This document shows, one piece after another, positions 15,737 through 25,476 of a DNA stretch of 41,207 bases (its first letter is position 1; each line of letters opens with the position of its first letter). The notes beneath the pieces are model-generated. The model worked only from the letters and a program-made list of their open reading frames with translations. It ran no database searches and was not told the DNA's origin. The position numbers and the translations under genes were made by a program. This DNA is from Sedimentisphaerales bacterium (GTDB lineage Bacteria; Planctomycetota; Phycisphaerae; Sedimentisphaerales; Anaerobacaceae). The DNA is taken from contig JAFGPS010000002.1 in the NCBI GenBank assembly GCA_016936075.1, positions 1 to 41,207 of the forward strand, in the 5' to 3' direction.

Positions 15737-17301
15737 AACATGAAATAATTGCAATTTTGAATTTTGGCAGTCAGTACAGCCAGTTAATCGCTCGCAGGGT
15801 ACGTGAGCAGAATGTATGTTCGAAAATTTTCCGCCCGGATATATCCGCGAAAGAACTTTCACATATGAATTTGAAGGGAATCATTCTTTCCGGGGGACCG
15901 GCAAGTGTATATGCAGAAGGTGCGCCGCGTTGCGATGAGGATATCTTCGAGTTAAACGTCCCGATTTTGGGTATCTGCTATGGAATGCAGTTAGGGTGCC
16001 AGATTTTAGGCGCTGGAATTATCCCTGCCGGCCATAGGGAGTATGGCAGAACGGATGTAACGATAAAGGATTCAAGCGATTTATTCGGGAATTTGCCTGA
16101 TTCCATAATAGCATGGGCAAGTCATGGCGACCAGCTTGAAAATCCTGGACGTGATTTTGATATTCTTGCAGAAACAAAAACGTGCCCATACGCGGCGGTC
16201 AGGCATAAACGTCTTAATTTTTATGGAGTTCAGTTTCATCCTGAAGTGTCACATACTCCAAAAGGTTCGACGATACTTGAGAACTTCCTTTATGGAATAT
16301 GCGGCTGTTCCGGTGATTGGAAGATGAGTGACTTTGTAAACGAAACAGTTGAGTCAATTAGAAAAAAAGTTGGTAATGCAAATGTAATCTGCGGATTAAG
16401 CGGGGGAGTTGATTCTTCTGTCACCGCGTCGCTCATTCATAAAGCAATCGGAAATCAGCTTATTTGCATTTTTGTAGATAACGGCCTGCTCCGAAAGAAC
16501 GAGGTTGATAACGTTGTTTCTACATTCGGAAATCATTTTCATATGGACCTTCATGTACTGGACTGGTCAAAGCAATTCCTGAAAAAACTCGAAGGTGTTA
16601 CTGACCCGCAGCAGAAACGTATTATAATCGGCTCAGAGTTTATCGAAGCATTTAAATCCGAAGCCAAAAAGATACCGAATGCTAAGTTTCTCGCACAGGG
16701 AACTTTGTATCCGGATGTTATTGAATCCGGAGCAGAAGCATCTGCCGCGTCGGTTTCAAAAGATTTAACTGTAGGAGCCGCTAATATAAAACTGCATCAT
16801 AATGTAGGCGGTTTACCAGCCGAGTTGGGTTTTGATCTTGTAGAGCCTTTGCGTGATTTATTCAAAGATGAAGTAAGAATTGTAGGGGAATATCTCGGAC
16901 TGCCTGAAGATATGGTATGGCGGCATCCATTCCCGGGACCGGGACTTGCCGTTAGGATTATCGGAGATATCACACCCGAAAGGCTTAAGATTTTACGTGA
17001 TGCAGATGAAATCGTAATTGATGAAATTAAATCCGCAGGCCTGTATAGAAAAATTTCACAGGCGCTTGCTGTACTTGTTCCAGTCTCTACAGTAGGGGTA
17101 ATGGGTGACGAGCGAAGTTATGAAAGTGTTATAGCAGTAAGAGCAGTCGAAACAGTTGATTTTATGACTGCTGATTTCTCAAGGATTCCTCATGATGTTC
17201 TTGCTATAATATCAAATAGAATTATCAATGAAGTACGCGGCGTGAATCGAGTTGTTTATGACATTTCAAGTAAACCACCGGCTACGATAGAATGGGAGTA
17301 G
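15733..17301 (+). CDS. guaA: GMP synthase (glutamine-hydrolysing)
   Basis: A 522-residue enzyme converting XMP to GMP with glutamine and ATP. The class I amidotransferase domain (about 1-190) has the nucleophile in [10 protein letters not shown] and the His/Glu pair in VQFHPEVSH. The ATP-pyrophosphatase domain has the P-loop [12 protein letters not shown], and the C-terminal dimerisation domain ends PATIEWE, as in the family. Full length. It appears to be translated from a nearly leaderless mRNA. The next gene starts one base after its stop. Confidence 0.97.
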   Translation: MKHEIIAILNFGSQYSQLIARRVREQNVCSKIFRPDISAKELSHMNLKGIILSGGPASVYAEGAPRCDEDIFELNVPILGICYGMQLGCQILGAGIIPAGHREYGRTDVTIKDSSDLFGNLPDSIIAWASHGDQLENPGRDFDILAETKTCPYAAVRHKRLNFYGVQFHPEVSHTPKGSTILENFLYGICGCSGDWKMSDFVNETVESIRKKVGNANVICGLSGGVDSSVTASLIHKAIGNQLICIFVDNGLLRKNEVDNVVSTFGNHFHMDLHVLDWSKQFLKKLEGVTDPQQKRIIIGSEFIEAFKSEAKKIPNAKFLAQGTLYPDVIESGAEASAASVSKDLTVGAANIKLHHNVGGLPAELGFDLVEPLRDLFKDEVRIVGEYLGLPEDMVWRHPFPGPGLAVRIIGDITPERLKILRDADEIVIDEIKSAGLYRKISQALAVLVPVSTVGVMGDERSYESVIAVRAVETVDFMTADFSRIPHDVLAIISNRIINEVRGVNRVVYDISSKPPATIEWE

Positions 17302-17302
17302 G

Positions 17303-18538
17303 ATGGAACAGCGAATAGATAAGCATGTATTGAAAAATGGTATGGTAATTCTTGGCGAACCGATGGAAGGTGTCGAATCAGTCGCCTTTTATTTTTTGGT
17401 ACCGGCTGGTGCGTCACGTATGCCTGACAAAAGCTGCGGTGTATCTAATATCCTTGAAGACTGGATATTAAGAGGAGCAGGTGATAAGGATAACAGGCAG
17501 TTAAACGATGCGATTGATGGATTTGGTGTAATAAGAAATAATTCAGTAGGAAGTTCTTTTATCTCAATAGGAGGTTCGCTCGAGTCCAGCAATATTTCTA
17601 AAGTAATTGATTTATATGCGGATATTATAAATAAACCTCTACTGAATGATGAAGAGTTTGAGTTTTCAAGGCAATTGGCAATAGATGAAGTTTTATCGCT
17701 GGAAGATGACCCGCGTCATAAGGTTATGCTGAAACTCAGGGAGCATTTCTATCCGGAACCTCTTGGCCGGAGCACATTAGGTGAAATTGAAGATTTAAAA
17801 CAACTAACGAGCGAAAAAACAAAACATATTTTTACCGAGAAATTTAATCCGTCAGGAATGATATTTTCAATTGCCGGTAAATATAATTTCGAGTTAGTTT
17901 GTAACCAAATGGAAAACTTGTTCGCGAGGGATAGTCAGAAAGCAAACGTCGAAGAAATAAAGATAAAAGAGGGATTTAATAAATATACTCATATCAAAAA
18001 TAGCGGCTCACAGGTTCATATAGGTTTGATGACAAAAACAGTCAGACCGATGGATAAAGGCTATTATGATGCAAGGGTAGCTGTTTCCGTTTTGTCTGGA
18101 GGGATGAGCGCGAGGTTGTTTACCGAAGTAAGAGAGAAACGCGGCCTTTGCTATGCAGTCGGTGCAAGATATCACAGCCTTAAAGAAGCGGCTGGTATCT
18201 TATGTTACGCCGGTACAACTCCGGATAAAGCCCAGCAGACTCATGATGTCATTATTGAAGAGTTCAGGAATCTCAGTAAAGGTATAAGCGAAGATGAGAT
18301 TGAAAGAGCTAAAGCTGGCTTGAAAAGCTCTCTTATTATGCAGAGCGAATCATCAAGCAGCAGGGCGGGTTCAATAGCGAGTGACTTTTATATGCTTGGG
18401 AATGTCAGAAGTCTTGATGAAATAAAAGATTCCATCGAAAGAACCAGCGTTAATTCCGTAATTGATTTCCTCAGTGACAATCCGTTCAAAGAGTTCACTG
18501 TTTTTACAATTGGACCGACAGAAATTAATGTCGAGTAA
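17303..18538 (+). CDS. M16 peptidase homologue lacking the zinc site
   Basis: A 411-residue insulinase/processing-peptidase family protein (M16B-like) with two homologous halves. The site that should be HxxEH is NILED at residues 49-53, so both metal-binding histidines are replaced (Asn49, Asp53). The C-terminal half keeps the substrate-binding Arg/Tyr region LFTEVREKRGLCYAVGARYHS and the GTTPDKA segment. In this family such proteins are the non-catalytic partners of active subunits, as in two-chain M16B enzymes. No active partner lies in this window. GGGAG precedes the ATG, and the single-base gap to guaA indicates co-transcription. Confidence 0.88.
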   Translation: MEQRIDKHVLKNGMVILGEPMEGVESVAFYFLVPAGASRMPDKSCGVSNILEDWILRGAGDKDNRQLNDAIDGFGVIRNNSVGSSFISIGGSLESSNISKVIDLYADIINKPLLNDEEFEFSRQLAIDEVLSLEDDPRHKVMLKLREHFYPEPLGRSTLGEIEDLKQLTSEKTKHIFTEKFNPSGMIFSIAGKYNFELVCNQMENLFARDSQKANVEEIKIKEGFNKYTHIKNSGSQVHIGLMTKTVRPMDKGYYDARVAVSVLSGGMSARLFTEVREKRGLCYAVGARYHSLKEAAGILCYAGTTPDKAQQTHDVIIEEFRNLSKGISEDEIERAKAGLKSSLIMQSESSSSRAGSIASDFYMLGNVRSLDEIKDSIERTSVNSVIDFLSDNPFKEFTVFTIGPTEINVE

Positions 18539-18831
18539 AAAATAAAGTGACAATATCACGTCCTATAAATATAAACACATCTTTGAATAATTATTTATAG
18601 TCCCATAATCCTGATGCAAGAGATGTTTGTTTATTTAATGAATGTCCTATAAAAAGCTCGTAATACAGGAGGAAAAATTTTAAAGGTAAAAAACGAGTGA
18701 CATTATGGGCTGGTCCAATAAAATTATTAAAGTTGTTTCACGTCACCGGTCGATTTAAGGTTCATCAGAATATAGTTTTTGTTATCTGGATTGAAAATTT
18801 AAAAGTTTAATAAATTAGGTGTGAGGCCGAT
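18539..18831. other. Intergenic region before the sigma54 activator
   Basis: No convincing gene. The 10-nt sequence GTCCTATAAA occurs near 18561 and again near 18648. A strong AGGAGG at 18667-18672 is followed by no canonical start; an ATT four bases later opens only seven codons before a stop. Short frames starting at GTG 18697 (37 codons) and ATG 18705 (17 codons) look random. A structured leader RNA is possible, but I recognise no known riboswitch. Confidence 0.4.
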
Positions 18832-20262
18832 ATTTTACAACGAATCTTAACAATTAGCAGGGACAGGCAAGTTCATAATTTTGTAAAAGATTATGGTAGG
18901 GAAATTTATGGTGCCGATGATCTTTTGGAAGCTTTAAATATCATTACTGATATTAAGCCTGACCTTGTTCTTTATGACTCAAGTATCAAATCTGGAACAA
19001 TATCTAAAAATATACGGAAAATCGGGAAGAATAATAATGTCCCTGTCGTAATAATTGCAGATGAAAACGATAGAGAAAAAATTGAAGATTATCAATCAAT
19101 GGGGGCCTTTGATTGTTTAACTGGAAAAGGTGACAACGAGAAGATGCAAACCATTGTAAACGAATTAAATAATACTATAGAAGAAGTAGTTGAAAATACA
19201 GATAATAACAATAAAGAGGATTTGAATCATTTTTTTGCCGAGGATATTGCCGATTCGGTTAGTATGGTAGGAAAAAGCAAGTCGATCACAAATACGATTA
19301 AAATGATTAAGCTGGTTTCTGCAAGCAGATGCAATCCGATTTTAATTCTTGGTGAAACAGGAACTGGAAAAGAATTAGTAGCAAAAGCTATACATAATAT
19401 ACGACATCCCAACGAACAGTTTGTAGCCGTAAATTGTGCGGCTCTTACGGCTAATCTTCTTGAAAGCGAATTATTCGGACACGTAAAAGGTTCTTTCACT
19501 GGTGCAGACAGGGATAAAACAGGGCTTCTTGAAATAGCACATACAGGAACTATTTTTCTTGATGAAATCAGCGAGATGCCTATGGAGCTTCAGGCAAAAT
19601 TATTAAGAGTGCTTGAAGCAAAAGAATTCAGAAAAGTCGGAGGAACAAAAAATATTACATGCAAAGCCTCAATAGTTGCATCGAGTAACAGGAATCTTCT
19701 TGAGGAAGTAAATAATAATCGTTTTAGGCGCGATTTGTATTACAGGCTTAATATAAGTCCGATAGTAATTGCTCCATTAAGCTCACCTGACCGTAAAGAA
19801 GACATTCCGTTAATTGCAGAATATTTTTTGAAAACATCTAATTTCAGTCCTGAAAAACGAAACAAAGTAAAGGCATTGACGCAATTAGCGATTGAAGCAT
19901 TAGAGAAATATAATTGGCCGGGTAATGTTCGTGAACTGCGCAACGTTATTGAAAGAGCGGTTATGTTGGAAACTACTGACAAAATCGGACTTGATGGCAT
20001 AATATTCGATCCAATGGAATGTATTAATATATCAGATACAAAGAAAACTAAACAAATCGAAGATTTTTCACTTGAAAAAGCGGAAAAAGAGTTGATATCA
20101 CGCGCTCTCCAGGAAACTGGATGGCAAAAAACACGCACAGCGGCTCTTCTTGGCATAACCAGAGCTACACTTTACGCAAAAGTAAAGCAATATAACATTG
20201 GAAAAGATGGTTTCACAGAAGAAGATGTAGAAGAAAAAGAAGTATCCCTTGCGTCTTCTTAA
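18832..20262 (+). CDS. Sigma54-dependent response regulator with non-canonical start
   Basis: An NtrC-type activator, about 476 residues. The receiver domain (about 1-120) starts with [16 protein letters not shown] and has the candidate phospho-acceptor Asp in DLVLYDSS. The AAA+ domain has Walker [17 protein letters not shown], the sigma54-contact loop as GSFTGAD (the usual GAFTGA with Ala replaced by Ser), and Walker [13 protein letters not shown] Fis-type helix-turn-helix closes the protein ([25 protein letters not shown]). The first canonical start in frame, TTG 18925, would delete the first strand and acidic residue of the receiver. No ATG, GTG, TTG or CTG lies between the upstream stop (18811) and that TTG. 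ATT 18832, five bases after GAGG (18823-18826), restores a normal receiver start. A one-base indel is the alternative explanation. It lies just upstream of a sigma54 promoter and probably activates it. Confidence 0.88.
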   Translation: MLQRILTISRDRQVHNFVKDYGREIYGADDLLEALNIITDIKPDLVLYDSSIKSGTISKNIRKIGKNNNVPVVIIADENDREKIEDYQSMGAFDCLTGKGDNEKMQTIVNELNNTIEEVVENTDNNNKEDLNHFFAEDIADSVSMVGKSKSITNTIKMIKLVSASRCNPILILGETGTGKELVAKAIHNIRHPNEQFVAVNCAALTANLLESELFGHVKGSFTGADRDKTGLLEIAHTGTIFLDEISEMPMELQAKLLRVLEAKEFRKVGGTKNITCKASIVASSNRNLLEEVNNNRFRRDLYYRLNISPIVIAPLSSPDRKEDIPLIAEYFLKTSNFSPEKRNKVKALTQLAIEALEKYNWPGNVRELRNVIERAVMLETTDKIGLDGIIFDPMECINISDTKKTKQIEDFSLEKAEKELISRALQETGWQKTRTAALLGITRATLYAKVKQYNIGKDGFTEEDVEEKEVSLASS

Positions 20263-20523
20263 TCAAATCAATATGTAAGAAAATTTTCCATACGTATATA
20301 AATCAGACATTTCCTGAATCCCAGTACTTTTATTCATATGTGACGTTTCTATAAGTGTATGTAGATAAAGATGTTATGTATTAGGGTTGTAGCGGCTAAT
20401 TGTGGCACAAGTCTTGCTAATAAGATAAATATGTATTTGTGTACAAATATTTTAAACAGAAACCGTAGTGCTTATAGGAATAAAGTTAGTTGGAAGAAGT
20501 TTAATATAATTGGTTTGTAAGAT
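20263..20523. other. Intergenic region carrying the sigma54 promoter
   Basis: No gene seen. About 140 bp lie between the activator stop and the -24/-12 element, enough room for upstream activator sites, although I found no unambiguous inverted repeat. About 105 bp of AT-rich leader follow the promoter before the next ATG, which lacks a good Shine-Dalgarno. Confidence 0.45.
20403..20418 (+). promoter_or_regulatory. Sigma54 (-24/-12) promoter
   Basis: TGGCAC (20403-20408), five bases, TTGCT (20414-20418). The invariant GG and GC are exactly ten bases apart, and the match to the RpoN consensus TGGCACN5TTGCW is full. It lies between a sigma54 activator gene and the long flagellar operon, and points into the latter. 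Confidence 0.88.
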
Positions 20524-23061
20524 ATGGCGCCGGAAGAAAAAAAAGAAAACAATGAAATGAATGAGAATAAAGCGCCATTGGAACGCAATGAGAAAAGCGA
20601 TAACAAATCTGAAGAAGGTTTGGACAAAAACTTTTTCGTTTCTAATGTTATACCAAAAGAAGAAATTTCTGAACGAGATATTTTTGCGGGGAACGAGGAT
20701 TTTTATAAACTTCTTTCTGATTCAATGGAAGTTCCCCAGGAAGAGTTCATAAGCAGGAATCTGAAAATTCAAAACAAGCAGAGTAAATCTTTTGTTTGGA
20801 TTAAAAGGTTATTAATCACGGCAATTATTACAATAACAGCAGCAATGGGTTATACCATAATAAAAAATAAGCTTGGATTATTCCAGGGACCGGCTCTTTC
20901 AAATGCGAACCAGGTTGCAGTACCTCAGCAGGAAATTGAACCTGTAATTCTACAAGAGCCGGAAAAACAGGAAAAGCAAGAAGATGAAATTGTGTTTTCA
21001 GCAGAGCAGCCGGTATCATTGGAAGTTGCAAAGAATTTTTATATGCAGAAAGAATATAAAAAGGCTTATCAGGTTTATGAAAAACTACATCAGATACTTC
21101 CTGAGAGCGAAGAACTGGTCAGGGACTATCTTAGTTTTCAAATGGCTTTGTGCGCGGAAAATAGCAGGGAGTATGATAAAGCCTACAACCTTCTGGCACT
21201 TGTATCAGAAAGCCGCTCTCCTGTAATAAGAATAATTTCGAATTACAGGTTGGCACTTATTGAAATTCAGAGGAAGCGTTATCTTAGAGCGAGAACCAGG
21301 GCGTATAAGGCACTTGCATTACTTAAATCAGTAGATTTTGATGATGATTGGGAAGTATCGTTCGAATGTGACTGTAATTACATGGTTTCACAGTGCCTTA
21401 CACAATATATTATGTCACTGAGTAATACAGGTCAGGAGTTTCCAGAAGATTTCTGGAGTCAATCGACATCCTTTTCTGATCCTTTGGAAAATATTAATGA
21501 AAAGGAGTTAAAAACTTTTCTTGAGTCAGGTATCGAACAGTTATATCAAGGTCTTCTTGAGCCGAAAATGAAGCAACAGGAAGATCGGGGTGTATTTCCA
21601 CGCTGGTCAGTTACATGCTTCGGTGCATCGCTTGAAGAATTCCTGTCAAAATTCGCAATGAGTGCGGGTTTCGATATCCAATGGGTTTTAGAAGTCGGTT
21701 CAGATTCTGGTTCGGATGGATATATAATTCGTCAAAGACCTGTAAATATGTATCTATCTTCAGTGGCTTCCGAGCAGGTTGTGCTGATAGCTGCAGGTTG
21801 TGCTGAATTATTAGCAATAAAGCAGGAAGGTACAGAAGAGGAAAAATATCTTATATATAATCCCTCGAACTATTTATCCTTAAATGAGCACATAAAGCTT
21901 TTGAGTCTTCATGCTATTTCTCTCTGGCAAAAGTTTATGCTTACTTTTCATGCTGACCAGAGACTTGGTAATGTTCATTTCGCTATGGGACTTCTTCAGA
22001 CACTTACGGATCAGAAGAATGATGCTATTGCTGAGTATAAATTGGTTGCTAATCGTTTTTCACAAATATCGCTTGCTCCATATGCCTTACTGAAATCGAG
22101 TGATTTAAAAAGTGAGATTCATGATTATCAAGGCGCAAGAGAAGATTTGAAGCAGTTAATAGATCAGTATCCAGATACACAGATATACAGAGATGCTTAT
22201 CTTCGTTTTGCAGAAGTTACAAGGCAGGCTGGTCAGTATATCGAAGCGGCTCAACTATTCTGTAGGGCATATAATTTTGAGTTATCCGAGGATTCTAAAA
22301 TTGAAGCAACTTTCAGAGCTGCTAAATGTTTTTATCAGGCACAAGCCTATGATGATGCCGAAATATGGTTCAATATGTATATAAATTTATCTGGAGTAAA
22401 GAATAAAGACGAATTATTCTCTGCATATTTTCTTTTGGGTAAAACGTGTCTTGAACTAAAAAAATATGAACAGGCATGTGATTCATTCCAGTTTGCAATA
22501 ACCGAAAAAAGTTCCCGTGAGCAATATATCGAGGCAGTAAAAGCTCTTGTGCAGGGTTACATTGAAAAGGGAGATTTTATCAAGGCTCTTGATGCACTTG
22601 AAAATACACGCTCGGTTTCTTTGTCACAGAAGCAATTTGTGGAGATGCTTATCCAAAGAAGCATGGTATATCGAAATCTTGGACTTTTCGAAACTGCGAT
22701 AGACTTACTGAAAGATAGATCTGATTTAGTTACTGAAAATCAATTAAATGCAGAAATTTCGCTTGAAATGGCAAATTGTTATCTCGCAAATAATAATCTT
22801 GATAAGGGACGCAGTTGTTTAAGTGAAGTAATACGTTTAGCAGAGCCGGGCGAATTTTCACAAAAAGCGGCTAAAATGATGGCACAGGTATGTCTGGAGC
22901 TTGGATACAGTTCACAGGCAGTTTCTGTTTGCAGGCAGCTTTTAGATACAGATGTTTCAGATGATAACCTCAAAAGTGAAGTGAAAGTAATATTAGCTCA
23001 GGCTCTTAACCAGGAAAAGAAGTATGAAGAAGCCGCGTTGGTTTTGTCCGCTCAGGATTAA
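20524..23061 (+). CDS. Large membrane TPR protein with secretin-N0/STN-like insert
   Basis: An 845-residue protein, first gene of the sigma54-promoted operon. The N-terminal ~80 residues are charged and cytoplasmic-looking. One transmembrane segment follows (about 99-113), then TPR-like helical repeats (about 160-275 and 470-840; e.g. AKNFYMQKEYKKAYQVYEKL, ARLYF-type variants, LGYSSQAVSVCRQLL). Between the arrays, about 365-445 (FGASLEEFLSKFAMSAGFDI, then RPVNMYLSSVASEQVVLIAAG and KYLIYNP) has the strand-helix pattern of a secretin N0/STN domain. It would sit in the periplasm as a scaffold. The position upstream of fliL-fliM-fliN-flhA suggests a flagellar assembly role. No named family recognised. 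Confidence 0.75.
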   Translation: MAPEEKKENNEMNENKAPLERNEKSDNKSEEGLDKNFFVSNVIPKEEISERDIFAGNEDFYKLLSDSMEVPQEEFISRNLKIQNKQSKSFVWIKRLLITAIITITAAMGYTIIKNKLGLFQGPALSNANQVAVPQQEIEPVILQEPEKQEKQEDEIVFSAEQPVSLEVAKNFYMQKEYKKAYQVYEKLHQILPESEELVRDYLSFQMALCAENSREYDKAYNLLALVSESRSPVIRIISNYRLALIEIQRKRYLRARTRAYKALALLKSVDFDDDWEVSFECDCNYMVSQCLTQYIMSLSNTGQEFPEDFWSQSTSFSDPLENINEKELKTFLESGIEQLYQGLLEPKMKQQEDRGVFPRWSVTCFGASLEEFLSKFAMSAGFDIQWVLEVGSDSGSDGYIIRQRPVNMYLSSVASEQVVLIAAGCAELLAIKQEGTEEEKYLIYNPSNYLSLNEHIKLLSLHAISLWQKFMLTFHADQRLGNVHFAMGLLQTLTDQKNDAIAEYKLVANRFSQISLAPYALLKSSDLKSEIHDYQGAREDLKQLIDQYPDTQIYRDAYLRFAEVTRQAGQYIEAAQLFCRAYNFELSEDSKIEATFRAAKCFYQAQAYDDAEIWFNMYINLSGVKNKDELFSAYFLLGKTCLELKKYEQACDSFQFAITEKSSREQYIEAVKALVQGYIEKGDFIKALDALENTRSVSLSQKQFVEMLIQRSMVYRNLGLFETAIDLLKDRSDLVTENQLNAEISLEMANCYLANNNLDKGRSCLSEVIRLAEPGEFSQKAAKMMAQVCLELGYSSQAVSVCRQLLDTDVSDDNLKSEVKVILAQALNQEKKYEEAALVLSAQD

Positions 23062-23072
23062 AAGGAAAGTAT

Positions 23073-23897
23073 ATGAAAGTAGAACTTAATAAAATATCAA
23101 AGCAGAAAATGTTCAATATGGTAAGTCTGATTCTTGTTTATGTAATTTGCCTTATGCTCTTGCCTTTTGAACAATTATCTTTCTTTGAAGGTCAGGCTTT
23201 TGCAGATTCTAATGATTTGATTGATTACAGTATTGGTATGGAAGAGCAGAATGATACAGTAAATATAAATAGTGAAATAAAGAAAACATTATGGCAAATA
23301 AACGTTACTCCAGCCATAAAAGAGAAAGACCAAATACAAAAAAAAGAGCTTCAGTTCCTTATAGAACAAATTAATTCATTCGAATTATCATTGCCTGATA
23401 TAGATTATAATTCAGAAAGTGCTTATGAAGCTGTATCAAATGAGCCTGAAGAAACAGTACCGCAAGAGGAAAATACTGAATCGAATATGAAAAACGAAAC
23501 AAGCAATAATAAAATCTACGAGTCAATAACAGAGCAAACAATTCAAAAACTCAAAAAAATGGCAGAAAATCCTGAAGAAGTTGAGAATCCTTATGAAATT
23601 GGAAATACATTGTATTTAAGCAACAATATAGGTGAAGCGGCGGCTTTTTACCAGGAAGCGCTCAAACGCAAAAAACCTGAAGACATGTCAGCTTCAGATG
23701 ACAGGGCATGGTTATTATTTCAGGCCGGAAATAGTCTGCGAACTATAGATATGCTTTCGGCCGCTGATATGTATGGAAAACTTATTACTGAATATCCTGA
23801 TTCTCCCTGGGCCGGTTATGCGAGGGTACAAAGAAATGTAATTACCTGGTACATATCAGATAAGCCTGATGAGCTATTAAAGCAAAATAAAAAATAA
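23073..23897 (+). CDS. Exported TPR protein
   Basis: A 274-residue protein with an N-terminal hydrophobic segment (about 14-32) and a possible signal cleavage after QAFA (about 45). An acidic low-complexity middle (about 130-165) and two or three TPR-like units follow: NPYEIGNTLYLSNNIGEAAA, then AWLLFQAGNSLRTIDMLSAA and YGKLITEYPDSPWAGYARVQ. AAAGGAA lies six bases before the ATG and 11 bp separate it from the larger TPR gene, so they are co-expressed and may act together in the periplasm. Function unknown. Confidence 0.75.
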   Translation: MKVELNKISKQKMFNMVSLILVYVICLMLLPFEQLSFFEGQAFADSNDLIDYSIGMEEQNDTVNINSEIKKTLWQINVTPAIKEKDQIQKKELQFLIEQINSFELSLPDIDYNSESAYEAVSNEPEETVPQEENTESNMKNETSNNKIYESITEQTIQKLKKMAENPEEVENPYEIGNTLYLSNNIGEAAAFYQEALKRKKPEDMSASDDRAWLLFQAGNSLRTIDMLSAADMYGKLITEYPDSPWAGYARVQRNVITWYISDKPDELLKQNKK

Positions 23898-23934
23898 TAA
23901 GACAAATATTTATTATATTTATAGAAAAACTTAT

Positions 23935-25443
23935 ATGCAACAATTGGAAAAGAAACTAAAAAACCATACTGAAACAAATGAAGATATAGTAAACGTTATG
24001 ATTGCTGATAACGATCCTGAATTCGCCAGACGTGTTCTCGAGATTCTTGCGAAAAAAGGAATCGGCGGTTATCTCGCGAGCGATAAAGAGGATGTCCTGA
24101 AATTTGTCAGTAAAAATAATTGCGGACTTGTATTTGTTAGCGATAGTCTATCGAAACGTGAAAGTCTTCATGACCGTTTATTGGATGGCCTTCGGTTGGT
24201 CGGAAAACTCAGGGAGGATAGGCCGGAATTGCCAATAATTATGACAGCAAGTCCCGGAAACAAAAAAGATCAACAGGTTATCGTTGAAATGGCAGTTGAG
24301 TCCATACGTAATGGATGTCGTGAATTTCTGTTAAAGCCTCTCGAACGCAAAACAATCGAAAATCTGCTGGATACTTTTATTCCAAATCATAACTATTCGA
24401 CTTTAGCTTCTTCGCATGAAGATACTCGATGTTTGTACCAGATTGTTGGGAAGAGCTCTAAACTGTATCGTACAATCAGTCTGGCCAGGAAAGTTGCTCC
24501 GACATCGGCTCCTGTCTTGCTTAGCGGCGAAAGCGGAACCGGCAAAGAACTTATCGCATACCTTATACATCAACACAGCAAAAGGTCACAAAACTCATAC
24601 GTCAGGATAAATTGTGCTGCGTTGAGTGACTCTCTTCTTGAAAGTGAGTTATTCGGGCATGAAAAGGGTGCTTTTACCGGCGCTTATACACAGCGTAAAG
24701 GTCGTTTTGAAATGGCTCATGGAGGTACTTTACTGCTGGATGAAATAACAGAAACACCAATTACATTTCAGGCTAAACTGCTTCGAGTTCTCGAGCAGCA
24801 GGATTTTGAAAGAGTTGGAGGAAATGAAAGCATTAGTGTTGATGTGCGAATAATAAGTACAACAAACAAAAACCTGCTTCATGAAGTTAGTGAAGGTCGT
24901 TTTCGTCAGGATTTATATTATCGTCTTAGTGCTGTGAGATTATCACTGAGTCCTCTTCGTGAACGTCTTGAAGATTTGAACGACCTTGTATGGTATTTTG
25001 TCAATCTGTATTGCAGGGAAGTTGGACGTAAAATTACTGAACTTGATCCTGCAATGATGGAGATATTCGCCAACTATAACTGGCCGGGTAATATAAGGCA
25101 ATTACGAAATGTTGTTCGGACCTGTTTGATACTTGGTGTTGGTTCGGTTCTTTCGATGGCAGATATTTCATGGCTTTTTGATGAGCTTCAGCCTATAACA
25201 CAAAAAGATAGTGTCAATAATATAATGTATCCGAATGATTTATTCGGCGAATATGATACGGATGTAGATTCAAGTCTTGGCGGCCTTCCTCTTGAACAAG
25301 TGGAACGAAGGGCGATAATGGAAACTCTTAAGCAAACCGGCGGGAACCAGACAAAAGCGGCTAAAGTTTTGGGAATAAGCGATAGAACACTTCGGGACAG
25401 AATACATCGCTATAAAAAAGAAGGATGCTTACAAACTGTATAA
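23935..25443 (+). CDS. Sigma54-dependent response regulator (FlrC/FleR-type)
   Basis: A 502-residue NtrC-type activator. The receiver domain is about 20-145 (VMIADNDPEFARRVLEIL with two acidic residues; candidate phospho-acceptor Asp in LVFVSDSLS; a late Lys in FLLKPL). The AAA+ domain has LSGESGTGKELIAYLIH, an intact GAFTGA loop (HEKGAFTGAYT) and LLLDEITETP. A Fis-type HTH ends it (GGNQTKAAKVLGISDRTLRDRIHRYKK). It lies inside the flagellar operon directly before fliL, the position of flagellar class III activators in polar flagellates. No histidine kinase is nearby. No good Shine-Dalgarno precedes the ATG, 37 bp after the preceding gene. Confidence 0.9.
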   Translation: MQQLEKKLKNHTETNEDIVNVMIADNDPEFARRVLEILAKKGIGGYLASDKEDVLKFVSKNNCGLVFVSDSLSKRESLHDRLLDGLRLVGKLREDRPELPIIMTASPGNKKDQQVIVEMAVESIRNGCREFLLKPLERKTIENLLDTFIPNHNYSTLASSHEDTRCLYQIVGKSSKLYRTISLARKVAPTSAPVLLSGESGTGKELIAYLIHQHSKRSQNSYVRINCAALSDSLLESELFGHEKGAFTGAYTQRKGRFEMAHGGTLLLDEITETPITFQAKLLRVLEQQDFERVGGNESISVDVRIISTTNKNLLHEVSEGRFRQDLYYRLSAVRLSLSPLRERLEDLNDLVWYFVNLYCREVGRKITELDPAMMEIFANYNWPGNIRQLRNVVRTCLILGVGSVLSMADISWLFDELQPITQKDSVNNIMYPNDLFGEYDTDVDSSLGGLPLEQVERRAIMETLKQTGGNQTKAAKVLGISDRTLRDRIHRYKKEGCLQTV

Positions 25444-25476
25444 AAATGCAGTGAATATAAAAATTACGAGGTAAAT

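Noticed and set aside
18697..18810. 37-codon frame from GTG 18697 as a small gene
   Set aside because: Its AAAGG site is weak, composition looks random, and no family pattern is visible.
18539..18831. Known riboswitch in the activator leader
   Set aside because: No match to conserved cores of c-di-GMP, SAM, TPP or cobalamin riboswitches was seen by eye.
20828..23061. Several 60-80-codon frames on either strand within the large TPR gene
   Set aside because: They are frame shadows without ribosome binding sites or domain patterns.
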